Origin: CAYLZW01 sp964388085
GTDB taxonomy: Bacteria; Myxococcota; UBA727; CAYLZW01
Length of the DNA: 17,048 nt
Reading direction: 5' to 3'
Assembly: GCA_964388085.1 (NCBI GenBank)
Contig: CAYLZW010000108.1
Span: 1-17,048, forward strand
Made by a program: the position numbers and the translations under genes. Positions within the stretch are counted from its first letter, which is position 1; each line of letters begins with the position of its first letter. Under the pieces are notes generated by a model, which had not been told where the DNA came from, searched no databases, and saw only the letters and a program-made list of their open reading frames with translations. Below, one piece after another: positions 7,373-15,126 of this stretch.

Positions 7373-9664
7373 ATGAGCGTGCGCGGAGCCTCCCCCCCGT
7401 CGTCGTTGCCAAGCGCGCGCTTGCCGAAGGCCCTCGGGCGCATGAGCGACGCGGACGCGAGCGCGCGCGAGGCGACGCGAGCCGACGTACGCGCCAAGGC
7501 CGAGGACGCGCACGAGGCGCTCGAGAGCAACCACGCGTTCACCTCCGATCCCGGCCCGGTCGAGGTGAACGTCGGCGCGCCCGACGCCAGCGTCGACATG
7601 GGCGGCCGCGACATCGGCGCGAGCTACACGGCCGTGAACGGCGCGACCAGCCTCGACGTCTCCGGCGGCATCTCGACCGGCTCGGGCTGGGCCAGCGTCA
7701 GCGCCAGCAGCGGCGACGGCAGCCGCTCCATCGGCGCCTCGCTCGCGAAGGGCTGGCTCGGCGGCAGCGCCAGCATCGCCTGGGCGACGCCCGAGGGCGG
7801 CGCGCGCGAGGTCTCGGGGGGCGCCGCCTGGTACCCGGGCGGCATCGCGCTCGACGTCGGGGTCGCGCGCACGAGCGAAGACGGCCGCACCGTGAGCTTC
7901 GGCGCCATGGCGTTCCTCGACGCTGACCGCGAGATCGAGGACCTCGGGCCCGCGCCCGGCACAGACGGCAAGCGACGCATCGAGCTGAGGCGCTCTACCG
8001 GCACCTCCGGCACGCTAACGCCCGGCGTGGCCTCCGCGCTCATCGGCGTCGGCGGCCGCATCGGCGCCGGCAAGGAGCGCGCGGTCATCTACCGCACCAC
8101 CGTCGACGACGAGCGCGCGCGCGCGCTGCTGTTCGAGCAGAAGGGCGTGCTCGGCTGGCTGCGCGACAAGGCGCGCGCCATCGCGCCCGGGCGCGATCCC
8201 GTCGTCATCCCCGACCTGCGCGATCCCGCCACGCTGGCCGACGGCGACGAGCTCGTGACGACGGTGAGCGGCAGCTTCGGCATGGGGCTGTTCATCGGCG
8301 GCCTGCCGCTGCGCCTCGGTGCGCACGGCGTCATGAAGGGCGACTTCCACCTCGGCGTGAAGCGACTCGACGAGCACCGCCTGGAGGTCGTCGTCACCCC
8401 GACGAACATCAAGGCCATCCAGGGTCGGGTCGGCGCCCCCTGGCTGCTCGAGGGAGACCTCAGCCGCTCCCTGAGCGGCGCCCTCACGCAGGGCTTCGTG
8501 TTCGATCTGCGCGAGCCCGACGCGCGCGCGGCTTATGCGCGCGTCCTCGACGGCGAGCTGCCGGGCGGCCTGCCGAACAAGGTGAAGGGCCGGCGGCGGG
8601 AGGCCGCTGAGCTCGTGAACGCCCTCTCCGCCGAGACGCTGCCCGCCGGCGTGCAGCGCTCCTTCGTCGACCAGGTGGAGCTGAAGCGCAGCCAGGTCGG
8701 CGTCAGCACCACCTTCGCGCTCTGGTTCAAGGGCGGCTCCTTCGCCGGCCTCGGCGCGCAGGGCGTGAAGCTCGACGAGAAGCGCGTGCAGCTCGATCGA
8801 CACGGCGTCGTCAGCACCGACACGCGCGGCAGCGAGCGACGCCGGCAGGTGTTGCTCTCCGGCGAGGAGACGCGCGGCGTGTACGCGTCCATCGCGCGCA
8901 GCACCCGCTACGACGACGAGGGCAAGGCGAGCGAAGAGCTCAGCGGCCTCACCCTCACGCTCAAGCTGAGCGACAGCAAGCTGTGGGGCAGCGAGCTCGA
9001 CGACGAGATGATCCGCACGCTGAACGAGCGCTTCGGCCTCTCGCTCCCGAACAGCGAGCGCGACGGTCGCCGCAAGAGCCGCGCGCTGACCGTGTCCCGC
9101 CGCCTCGACGCCAAGGACCTGGACCGCCTCGTCACGCTCGCGTCGCACAGCGAAGAGCTCGCGGACCTTCAGCGCCTCTTCCACGGCAAGGAGAGCGATC
9201 ACGCGCGCGCCCTCGCCGTGCAGACCTTCCTCGCCGAGGGCGGCGTCGACGCCATGGGCGCCGTCGTCAAAGCCCTCGGCGGCGGTAAGGCCGCGCTCGT
9301 CCTCGACAACAGCGCCGAGGCCTACGAAGGCCCGCTCGAGAAGGCGCGCGAGCAAGCGCTGCGCTACCCGGAGCCCATCTCGCCGCGCGACGACAACGAC
9401 GCGCTCGCCGAGCGCTACCAGCGCGGCGACAAGGCCCTGCGCGAAGCCGAGCTCGGCCTCGAGGACCTGGCGCACGACCCGCTCCTCGGCAGCGACGAGC
9501 AGCGCTCGTTGCGAGCGGCGCTCGTGGAGGCGAAGCGCAGCGTCGAGCGCACCCTCTCGACGGCGCACCTGGCGCCCGAAGAGCGCGCGAGCCTCATCGC
9601 GCGCCTCGAGCAGGGCTGGACCAGCAGCGACGAGCAGCGCGTGCTGGACGCCCTCGAGCGCTGA
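7373..9664 (+). CDS. Large uncharacterised protein with N-terminal beta-strand ladder
   Basis: This 763-residue protein is not recognised. It has no signal peptide or membrane helix. Residues 1-55 are Ala/Arg/Glu-rich. From about 60 to 185 the sequence looks like eight short Gly/Ser-rich beta strands with turns roughly every 14 residues (for example SLDVSGGISTG, SGWASVSASSGDG, GSASIAWATPEGG). A mixed central part (190-560) contains further amphipathic strands (VSGSFGMGLFIGGLPLRLGA). The C-terminal 200 residues are mostly charged helices. The alternating pattern recalls a beta-barrel, beta-helix or pore-forming fold, but no family motif supports a choice. The ATG at 7373 gives the longest reading; the ATG at 7442 (MSDADASAREATR) is a plausible alternative, and neither has a good Shine-Dalgarno sequence. 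It lies 79 bases after the FHA gene on the same strand, so co-transcription is possible. Confidence 0.78.
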   Translation: MSVRGASPPSSLPSARLPKALGRMSDADASAREATRADVRAKAEDAHEALESNHAFTSDPGPVEVNVGAPDASVDMGGRDIGASYTAVNGATSLDVSGGISTGSGWASVSASSGDGSRSIGASLAKGWLGGSASIAWATPEGGAREVSGGAAWYPGGIALDVGVARTSEDGRTVSFGAMAFLDADREIEDLGPAPGTDGKRRIELRRSTGTSGTLTPGVASALIGVGGRIGAGKERAVIYRTTVDDERARALLFEQKGVLGWLRDKARAIAPGRDPVVIPDLRDPATLADGDELVTTVSGSFGMGLFIGGLPLRLGAHGVMKGDFHLGVKRLDEHRLEVVVTPTNIKAIQGRVGAPWLLEGDLSRSLSGALTQGFVFDLREPDARAAYARVLDGELPGGLPNKVKGRRREAAELVNALSAETLPAGVQRSFVDQVELKRSQVGVSTTFALWFKGGSFAGLGAQGVKLDEKRVQLDRHGVVSTDTRGSERRRQVLLSGEETRGVYASIARSTRYDDEGKASEELSGLTLTLKLSDSKLWGSELDDEMIRTLNERFGLSLPNSERDGRRKSRALTVSRRLDAKDLDRLVTLASHSEELADLQRLFHGKESDHARALAVQTFLAEGGVDAMGAVVKALGGGKAALVLDNSAEAYEGPLEKAREQALRYPEPISPRDDNDALAERYQRGDKALREAELGLEDLAHDPLLGSDEQRSLRAALVEAKRSVERTLSTAHLAPEERASLIARLEQGWTSSDEQRVLDALER

Positions 9665-9679
9665 CGCCCGGGCGGGCGA

Positions 9680-9712
9680 GGGCAAAGGGCAAAGGGCAAA
9701 GGGCAAAGGGCA
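9680..9712. repeat. Short tandem repeat, GGGCAAA heptamer
   Basis: Four perfect GGGCAAA units (9680-9707) plus a partial fifth (GGGCA, to 9712) lie between the converging ends of the orphan gene and the kinase gene. Heptamer arrays of this kind are known in intergenic DNA of several bacteria, notably cyanobacteria. The array is non-coding on both strands as far as I can see; the kinase stop is 35 bases further on. Confidence 0.9.
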
Positions 9713-9725
9713 CAGCGAGGGCTTA

Positions 9726-9742
9726 TGCCCCCTTTGGGGACA
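9726..9742. terminator. Weak hairpin at the convergent gene junction
   Basis: CCCC (9729-9732) and GGGG (9736-9739) flank a TTT loop, and TG/CA extends the stem past a C-A mismatch. It sits just beyond the kinase stop codon and after the plus-strand array. Position suits a shared terminator, but the stem is short and no T-run follows on either strand. Confidence 0.22.
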
Positions 9743-9746
9743 CGCC

Positions 9747-11675
9747 CTAGTCCTTGCAGCGGCGGATGCAGGCGTCGAACTTGCCCGACTTGTTCAGCTT
9801 GTCGAGCTCGGTCGGATCGATCTTGTCGAGGTCGGTCAGGCGGCTGGCGCACGACACGCGATCGAGGCAGTGCCGCTTCAGGAAGGTGATCTTCTGAATC
9901 GGCAGCTGCGGGCTCTGCGCGCGCACGCTGTCGGGTAGCTTGCGCTTGCTCGGACGTCGACGCGGCGCGCGGCGCTCCACCGGCGGCGTCGGATCGCCGG
10001 CCGCGGCCGTGGGCTCGTCGGAGACCTCCCGGGCGGGGGCGGCCTGCTCCGTCGCGTCCGCGCGCGGCTCCCCCTCCGGCGCGGCCGGCTCCTCGTCGTG
10101 CGGCGCCTCGCCGTCCGCCGCCTCGCCGTCCGCCAGCGCTTCGTGCGCTAGCGCGTCGTCCGCCGCCGCGCCGTCCGGCACCGCGTCGGGGACGAACGCC
10201 GCCCCCGCGCTCCCCGCCCGCACGCCGGCCTCGACCACCAGGGGAGCGGTCGCGAGCACCTCCGTGATGATGAGGTCGTCGCTGGCGCCCGGCGTGTCCG
10301 CCCCCTGGGTCAGGCCGATGACGACGCCGAGCACCAGCATGACGACGAGGACCGCGGCCGCCGCGAAGGGCAAGAGGCGCCGGCTCACCTCCTCGCCGGG
10401 AGCGCGCGGCAGGCGACGCGTCTCCCCCGTGGGCTCGCCGCCTTTGCTGCTCTGGCTCTGCAGCGTCGTCGGCTGCGAGCCGCGCCGCTCGTCCGCGTGC
10501 GCGCCGCTGTGCGTGAGCTGCGGGGCGCCGAAGGACTCCGCGTGCCCCTGGCTCGGCAAAAACGACACCGAGTCGTCGCGCATGAGGTTCGGCGGCACGT
10601 GCATCTTGCCGCTCGGCGTCACCCAGGGGTCGTCGGCGAGGAAGTCCGCCAGGCGCACGTTGGCGTAGTGCGCCACCAGGGTCTCGTGCTGCTGCTGCTC
10701 GGTGGCGTAGAGCTTCTGCATGAGCGCGCGGATCTCGCGCGCGCCGGCGCGCATGCCTTGTGCGTACTGGTAGCCGACCAGCTCCTCGCGGAAGTCGCCG
10801 CACGACGAGTAGCGCCGCCGCGGATCGGGGTCGAGCGCGCGCCGCAACAGGCGCACGAGATCGGACGGCAGCTCTCCGAGGCGCGGCGGCAACCAGTCAC
10901 CGCGCCCGGCGACGGCCCAGATCTGCTCGGGGTTCATGTGCCCGTAATAGCGCTCGCCGACGAGCAGCTCGTAGAGCACCACGGCGACGGCGAACTGATC
11001 GGCGGTGGCGTCGATGCCCTCGCCGCGCGCCTGCTCCGGCGACATATAGGCCATCTTGCCCATGACCATGTGCGGCTGGGTGTGCTCCTCCTTCGTCGTC
11101 GACTGCGCGAGCCCGAAGTCGATGAGCTTCACCTCGCCCTCGAAGTTCACCATGACGTTCTGCGGCGAGATGTCGCGGTGCACGAGGTGCAGCGGCTTGC
11201 CCGTCTGCGGGCTCTTGGCGCGGTGCGCGTAGTCGAGCGCCTCCAGCACCTCGCAGACCATGTGCAGCGACAGCGCCTCGTCGAGGTTCGCGCCGCCGCT
11301 CTGCTCCTGGAAGCGGTCCTGGATGGACCTCACGTCCATGCCGGGGATGTACTCCATGGCGAGGTAGTACTGGTGCCCGACGCGGCCGACGTCGAAGGTC
11401 TGCGCGATGTTGCGGTGCGTGAGGCCCACCACCACGCGCGCCTCGTCGATGAAGCGGGTGACGTATTCGCGATCGCTGGTGAAGTGCGGCCGCAGCGTCT
11501 TTACGACGCTGTGCTTCTCGATGCCGGCCAGGCCGCCGGTCTTCGCGAGGTACACCTCCCCCATGCCGCCGCGGGCGAGGCGGTGGAGCAGCAGGTAGTT
11601 CCCGAACACCCGCGGAAAGACCTCGGGCTCCTCGTCCGGAAAACGACCGTCTTCGGGTTGCACCTCGACGCTCAT
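9747..11675 (-). CDS. Transmembrane Hanks-type Ser/Thr protein kinase
   Basis: The 642-residue protein begins with a complete kinase domain (about 25-300). It has the glycine loop ARGGMGEVYLA (34-44), ATP-anchoring K59, the C-helix Glu78, catalytic loop HRDISPQN (D168, N173), DFG (186-188) and MSPEQ in place of APE (211-215), so it should be active. HRDISPQN is the form typical of myxobacterial kinases. A juxtamembrane linker rich in Ser/Gln/Gly (about 365-430) leads to one membrane span (434-456). Outside the membrane lies a long Ala/Glu/Asp/Pro-rich stalk (about 457-595). A small C-terminal domain follows with paired cysteines, C-x5-C and C-x3-C (about 604-641). It lacks PASTA repeats, so the external signal is unknown. 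It is transcribed divergently from the Tol genes, and its start (ATG at 11675) has no strong Shine-Dalgarno sequence. Confidence 0.93.
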   Translation of the reverse strand: MSVEVQPEDGRFPDEEPEVFPRVFGNYLLLHRLARGGMGEVYLAKTGGLAGIEKHSVVKTLRPHFTSDREYVTRFIDEARVVVGLTHRNIAQTFDVGRVGHQYYLAMEYIPGMDVRSIQDRFQEQSGGANLDEALSLHMVCEVLEALDYAHRAKSPQTGKPLHLVHRDISPQNVMVNFEGEVKLIDFGLAQSTTKEEHTQPHMVMGKMAYMSPEQARGEGIDATADQFAVAVVLYELLVGERYYGHMNPEQIWAVAGRGDWLPPRLGELPSDLVRLLRRALDPDPRRRYSSCGDFREELVGYQYAQGMRAGAREIRALMQKLYATEQQQHETLVAHYANVRLADFLADDPWVTPSGKMHVPPNLMRDDSVSFLPSQGHAESFGAPQLTHSGAHADERRGSQPTTLQSQSSKGGEPTGETRRLPRAPGEEVSRRLLPFAAAAVLVVMLVLGVVIGLTQGADTPGASDDLIITEVLATAPLVVEAGVRAGSAGAAFVPDAVPDGAAADDALAHEALADGEAADGEAPHDEEPAAPEGEPRADATEQAAPAREVSDEPTAAAGDPTPPVERRAPRRRPSKRKLPDSVRAQSPQLPIQKITFLKRHCLDRVSCASRLTDLDKIDPTELDKLNKSGKFDACIRRCKD

Positions 11676-11864
11676 GTCCAGTTTCTCGAAGGTTCATCTT
11701 GGCAGCCCACGCGCCCAAAAGGGAAGTCGGCGACCCCGGATCCCGCCGCCGCGAGAGCAGAGCGTGCGACGGCGGAAGACCCGCGCGCGGCGGTCGGTTT
11801 TCATTGGAGGCCTGCTATGGTGCGCGCGAAGGCGCCGGGGTAGGCGCCGCGGGCTGGAGGTGCG
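11676..11864. promoter_or_regulatory. Divergent intergenic region, kinase versus exbD/tolR
   Basis: This 189-base gap must hold promoters for both directions. On the plus strand TGCTATGGT (11813-11821) resembles an extended -10 element and is followed about 40 bases later by the exbD start. GGAGG at 11856-11860 is the ribosome site that fixes the GTG at 11865. A second GGAGG (11806-11810) precedes an eight-codon ORF (11817-11843). No remnant of a tolQ gene is visible here. Confidence 0.4.
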
Positions 11865-12302
11865 GTGGCGTTCTCGACCGGCGACAAGAGCGGTCCCATG
11901 AGCGAGATCAACGTGACGCCGCTGGTCGACGTCATGCTGGTGTTGCTCATCATCTTCATGGTCACCGCGCCGCTCATGCAGCAGGGCGTGAAGGTGGATC
12001 TCCCACAAGCGGCCGCCGAGGCGGTCTCCTCCACGGAGAAGAAGCTCGTGCTCACGGTGACCAAGGACCAGAAGGTCTACCTCGGCACCAGCGAGATCCC
12101 GCTCGATCGCATCAGCGAGCTGCTCGCCGCCAACGAGAAGCTCAAGGCCGACAAGGAGCTTTACCTGCACGCCGACCAGCAGCTCCCCTACGGCGTCGTG
12201 GTGCAGGTGATGGCGGCGGCCAAGAAGGGCGGCGCCGAGAACCTCGCCATGATCACCGATCCCGTGGCGAAGGCCCCGCTCGCGAGCGACGAGGAGAAGT
12301 AG
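11865..12302 (+). CDS. tolR: ExbD/TolR family biopolymer transport protein
   Basis: This 145-residue protein fits the usual ExbD/TolR length of about 140. After a short cytoplasmic start comes INVTPLVDVMLVLLIIFMVT (15-34), the single membrane helix carrying the conserved proton-pathway aspartate (Asp22, matching Asp23 of E. coli TolR). The rest is a periplasmic domain with the typical PLDRISELLAA and KELYLHADQQLPYGVVVQVM stretches. With a TolQ/ExbB partner it would form the proton-driven motor that powers TolA or TonB. The GTG start has GGAGG four bases upstream; an ATG at 11898 (M12) is a less likely alternative. The gene leads the operon and the next start follows after three bases. TolR is favoured over ExbD only because tolB lies two genes downstream. 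No tolQ/exbB precedes it. Confidence 0.9.
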   Translation: MAFSTGDKSGPMSEINVTPLVDVMLVLLIIFMVTAPLMQQGVKVDLPQAAAEAVSSTEKKLVLTVTKDQKVYLGTSEIPLDRISELLAANEKLKADKELYLHADQQLPYGVVVQVMAAAKKGGAENLAMITDPVAKAPLASDEEK

Positions 12303-12305
12303 CCG

Positions 12306-13064
12306 GTGCTGATCGCGAGCGCGCGCGCCCAGCGGACGAACAAGCTCTTCGCCATCTTCTGCGGCGTGAGCTTCGTGCTGCACATCGCGTTCGTCGTCGT
12401 GTGGGCGGTGACCTCCTTCGGCGCCGGACCGGCCGTGAAGCTCGATGACAACGTCATCAAGACGCGCCTCGTGAAGCTCGGTAAGCAGCGCGACCAGAAG
12501 CTCTTGCCCCGCCTCGACGCCTCGCGGCCGCCGCCGAAGACGAACCAGAAGGGCCCGCCCAGCAAGGAGCCGCCGAAGGAGAAGGCGCCCGAGAAGGAGC
12601 CCGAGCCGAAGACCCCTGACGAGCGCTCGGCCGCCGAGATCCTGCAGCAGTTCGCGGAGGACGAGCCGGCGCCGAGCCTCGACGAGCTCATCAAGGAGCG
12701 TATCGGCGAGCCGCTCGACGAGGGCCACGAGGAGGGCAGCAAGCTCGGCAGCGACATCACCGGCCGCTTGAAGGTCGATTACAACGACCTCCTGCAGGCG
12801 AAGGTGCAGAGCGCCTACACCCTGCCGACGACGCTGAGCGACGACGAGCGCGTGCGCCTGTGGGCCAATCTGTTCGTGAAGATCGGGCCCGCCGGCGAGC
12901 TGCTCGACGCGAAGCTCTCCCCCTCGTCGGGAAACGCCGCCTTCGACAGCGCGGTCTTGTCCGCCGCGAAGAAGGCGGCGCCCTTTCCGCCGCCGCCGAT
13001 CCAGCTCCGTGACTTCTACCGTCAAGGCGTGGGCATGAAGGTGTGCCCGCTCACCTGCAACTAA
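12306..13064 (+). CDS. tolA: TolA/TonB-like energy transducer
   Basis: This 252-residue protein has an N-terminal membrane anchor (about 14-37) and a periplasmic spacer rich in Pro, Lys and Glu (about 74-104). A conserved-looking C-terminal domain (about 158-245) runs through DYNDLLQAKVQSAYTLPTTL, LWANLFVKIGPAGELL and AAFDSAVLSAAKKAAPFPPP, the pattern of TonB/TolA C-terminal domains. It should carry proton-motive energy from the TolR motor across the periplasm to outer-membrane partners. The extreme C-terminus has two cysteines (C247, C251, in VCPLTCN) that could form a disulfide. The GTG start lies three bases after the tolR stop, and tolB begins eight bases after its end, so this is one operon. 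Position favours TolA; with 252 residues it is much shorter than E. coli TolA, and a TonB-type role is possible. Confidence 0.85.
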   Translation: MLIASARAQRTNKLFAIFCGVSFVLHIAFVVVWAVTSFGAGPAVKLDDNVIKTRLVKLGKQRDQKLLPRLDASRPPPKTNQKGPPSKEPPKEKAPEKEPEPKTPDERSAAEILQQFAEDEPAPSLDELIKERIGEPLDEGHEEGSKLGSDITGRLKVDYNDLLQAKVQSAYTLPTTLSDDERVRLWANLFVKIGPAGELLDAKLSPSSGNAAFDSAVLSAAKKAAPFPPPPIQLRDFYRQGVGMKVCPLTCN

Positions 13065-13072
13065 GGCACTCC

Positions 13073-14395
13073 ATGCGATTGTGTTCGTCCCCGCTCGGCC
13101 TGTTCGCCCTCACGCTGCTGTTCTCCCAGGTGCCGCGCGCCGCGCTCGCCGAGGGGCCCATCATCGGCAACATCGAGGGCGCCGAGTTTCGGCCCTATCC
13201 GATCGCCGTGCCCGACTTCCGCGTGCCGGCGAACAGCGAGCCCGCGCACGAGCGCGACGCCCTGTTGCTCGCGCAGGTGGTGCGCCACGACCTCGATCTC
13301 TCGAGCGTCTTCAAGGTGCTCGACCCGAAGTCGTTCATCGACACCGACGGCGTGCTGCTCACGCAGGTGAAGTGGGAGGACTGGCTGAACGTCGGCGCCG
13401 ACGGCCTCGTCAAGGCCACGGTCAAGCCCGCGGGGGACGACGTCATCGTCGAGCTGCACGCCTATCAGGTCGCCGCCCAGCGCGAAGGCGTCAACAAGAG
13501 CATCAAGGGCAAGAAGAGCGATCTACGCCGCCTGGCGCACCAGGTCGCCGACGAGGTGTACCGCTACTTCACGCAAGAGCCGGGCATCTTCCAGACCAAG
13601 ATCGCCGCCGTGAAGAAGCTCGGCGGCGAGAAGCACGTCGTGGTGATGGACTTCGACGGCGAGAACGTCACCCAGATCACCAAGGGCGGCGGCCTGAACC
13701 TCTTGCCCTCGTGGAGCCCCGACGGCGGCACGCTGCTGTTCACGAGCTATCGCTACGACAACCCCGATCTGTTCGAGGTCTCGCTGAACGGCGGTGCGTC
13801 GAAGCGCCTGTCCAATCGTCCGGGCCTCAACACCGGCGGGCGCATCTCCCCCGACGGCAGCAAGATCGCGCTCACGCTCTCGCAGGACGGCAACAGCGAG
13901 GTCTATCTGCTCGGACGCGACGGCACGCTGCTCCAGCGCTTGACCACGGCCTGGGGCATCGACACCTCGCCGTCGTGGAGCCCGGACGGCCGCCGCATCG
14001 CCTTCGTGTCGTCGAGGGCGGGCAACCCGCATCTGTACATCATGAACGCGGACGGCTCCGGCCAAAAGCGCCTCACGTTTCAGGGCAACTACAACCAGAC
14101 GCCGAACTTCTCGCCGCGCGGCAACCTCATCGCCTTCACCGCGCGCGACGAGTTCAATCGCTTCGACATCTTCACCTTCAACGTCGAGAGCGGCGACATC
14201 GTGCGCCTGACGCAGGACCAGGGCAACAACGAGGACCCGTCCTTCTCGGCGAACGGCCGCCTCATCGTGTTCACCTCGACGCGCAACGGCGGCCGGCAGA
14301 TCTGGCTGACGAACCTCGACGGCACACACCAGCGGCAGATCACGGCCGGCGGGGATCACACGAGCCCGACGTTCGGGCCCTTCCTGAAGAAGTGA
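13073..14395 (+). CDS. tolB: Tol-Pal system beta-propeller protein TolB
   Basis: The 440-residue protein has a Sec signal peptide (1-26, ending AALA before EGP), so it is periplasmic. Residues about 35-175 form the TolB N-terminal domain (IAVPDFRV, DLDLSSVFKVLDP, then KWEDWLNVGADGLVKATV). From about 190 to 440 there is a WD40-like propeller with repeated SPDG-type blades (SWSPDGGTLLFTS, RISPDGSKIALTL, SWSPDGRRIAFVSS, NFSPRGNLIAFTA, SFSANGRLIVFTS). Length matches the family (about 430). TolB shuttles between Pal and TolA during outer-membrane constriction and maintenance. The ATG at 13073 is chosen because it gives a proper signal peptide right at the N-terminus; an upstream in-frame GTG at 13043 would overlap tolA and bury it. 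No pal gene follows; the next gene is on the opposite strand. Confidence 0.95.
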   Translation: MRLCSSPLGLFALTLLFSQVPRAALAEGPIIGNIEGAEFRPYPIAVPDFRVPANSEPAHERDALLLAQVVRHDLDLSSVFKVLDPKSFIDTDGVLLTQVKWEDWLNVGADGLVKATVKPAGDDVIVELHAYQVAAQREGVNKSIKGKKSDLRRLAHQVADEVYRYFTQEPGIFQTKIAAVKKLGGEKHVVVMDFDGENVTQITKGGGLNLLPSWSPDGGTLLFTSYRYDNPDLFEVSLNGGASKRLSNRPGLNTGGRISPDGSKIALTLSQDGNSEVYLLGRDGTLLQRLTTAWGIDTSPSWSPDGRRIAFVSSRAGNPHLYIMNADGSGQKRLTFQGNYNQTPNFSPRGNLIAFTARDEFNRFDIFTFNVESGDIVRLTQDQGNNEDPSFSANGRLIVFTSTRNGGRQIWLTNLDGTHQRQITAGGDHTSPTFGPFLKK

Positions 14396-14451
14396 CCGAG
14401 TGCAGCAGTGACGCAGCGGCGAGGTGAAGAGGGGAGCGGCGCGAGGCGCCG

Positions 14452-15114
14452 TCACGACGTCGTCGTGCGGACGCCGAGGTAGCCGCACACGAGGCGCGTG
14501 AGCTCGTCCACCCACACCTCCCGCTCGAGGCGGCGGCCGGTGGAGGAGCCGTCCAGAAACACGGCCCACTGATCGTTCATCGAGAACAACATGCGGTGGA
14601 TGACGTCGGCCGCGAGCAGCAGGTCCGGGTGCGTGATCTCGTCGGCGTGCGCCGCCAGCAGCCCATGAATGCGCGCGGCGACGTGCCCCGAGACCTCCTT
14701 GCTGCGCGCGCGCACGCGCTCGTCGCTGGCGTTCAGCAGCAACACCGCCCGGCGCAGGCCCGGCCGCGCGGCGTACTCTTCGGCGAGGAAGCCCGCGACC
14801 GCGCGCGCGATGACGGCCATGGGCACCCCCTGCCAGCGAGCGGGCACGAGCGCGTCGTCCGCCGTGCGCGTGGCCTCGAGACAGAAGCGCTCGTGCAGGG
14901 CATAGAGCGCGGCCTCGCGGTGCTTGAAGCGCGCGTAGAAGGCGCCCACGGACACCTCCGCGCGGCGCGCGATCTCGGCGATGGACACCTCTTCGAGGCC
15001 GCCGCCCGCGGCGAAGATGCTCTCGATGGCGTCGAGCAGACGATCGAGCGTCTCCTGGCTGCGCTTCTGCTTCGGCGCGTGCACCCAGCGGAGCTCGTTT
15101 GAACCTGCGCTCAT
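14452..15114 (-). CDS. TetR/AcrR-family transcriptional regulator
   Basis: The 220-residue protein has the TetR-type N-terminal DNA-binding domain: KRSQETLDRLLDAIESIFAA (helix 1), then the helix-turn-helix EVSIAEIARRAEVSVGAFYARF (about 42-63) followed by KHREAALYAL. The remaining 140 residues are a helical ligand/dimerisation domain with no specific signature, so the effector is unknown. It ends 56 bases from the tolB stop, converging with it, and is transcribed away from the amidase lipoprotein gene. TetR regulators often repress their divergent neighbour and themselves; the repeats at 15127-15261 would suit this. The start is the first ATG of the domain; no Shine-Dalgarno sequence is evident, and TAGGCT lies seven bases upstream. 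Confidence 0.92.
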   Translation of the reverse strand: MSAGSNELRWVHAPKQKRSQETLDRLLDAIESIFAAGGGLEEVSIAEIARRAEVSVGAFYARFKHREAALYALHERFCLEATRTADDALVPARWQGVPMAVIARAVAGFLAEEYAARPGLRRAVLLLNASDERVRARSKEVSGHVAARIHGLLAAHADEITHPDLLLAADVIHRMLFSMNDQWAVFLDGSSTGRRLEREVWVDELTRLVCGYLGVRTTTS

Positions 15115-15126
15115 GGCGCGAGCCTA

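Noticed and set aside
9665..9674. CGCCCGGGCG palindrome considered as a terminator
   Set aside because: It is a loopless 10-base palindrome with no T-run; such GC palindromes are expected by chance in this composition.
8015..9706. 563-codon minus-strand frame opposite the orphan gene
   Set aside because: It begins in the GGGCAAA array (translating as FALCPLP) and shows biased Ala/Leu/Arg composition. The plus frame has more protein-like composition and continues the direction of the upstream genes. Because the plus protein is itself unassigned, this choice is slightly less certain than the others.
10497..11843. 448-codon plus-strand frame opposite the kinase
   Set aside because: The minus strand holds a complete kinase with HRD, DFG and glycine loop; the plus frame is a shadow.
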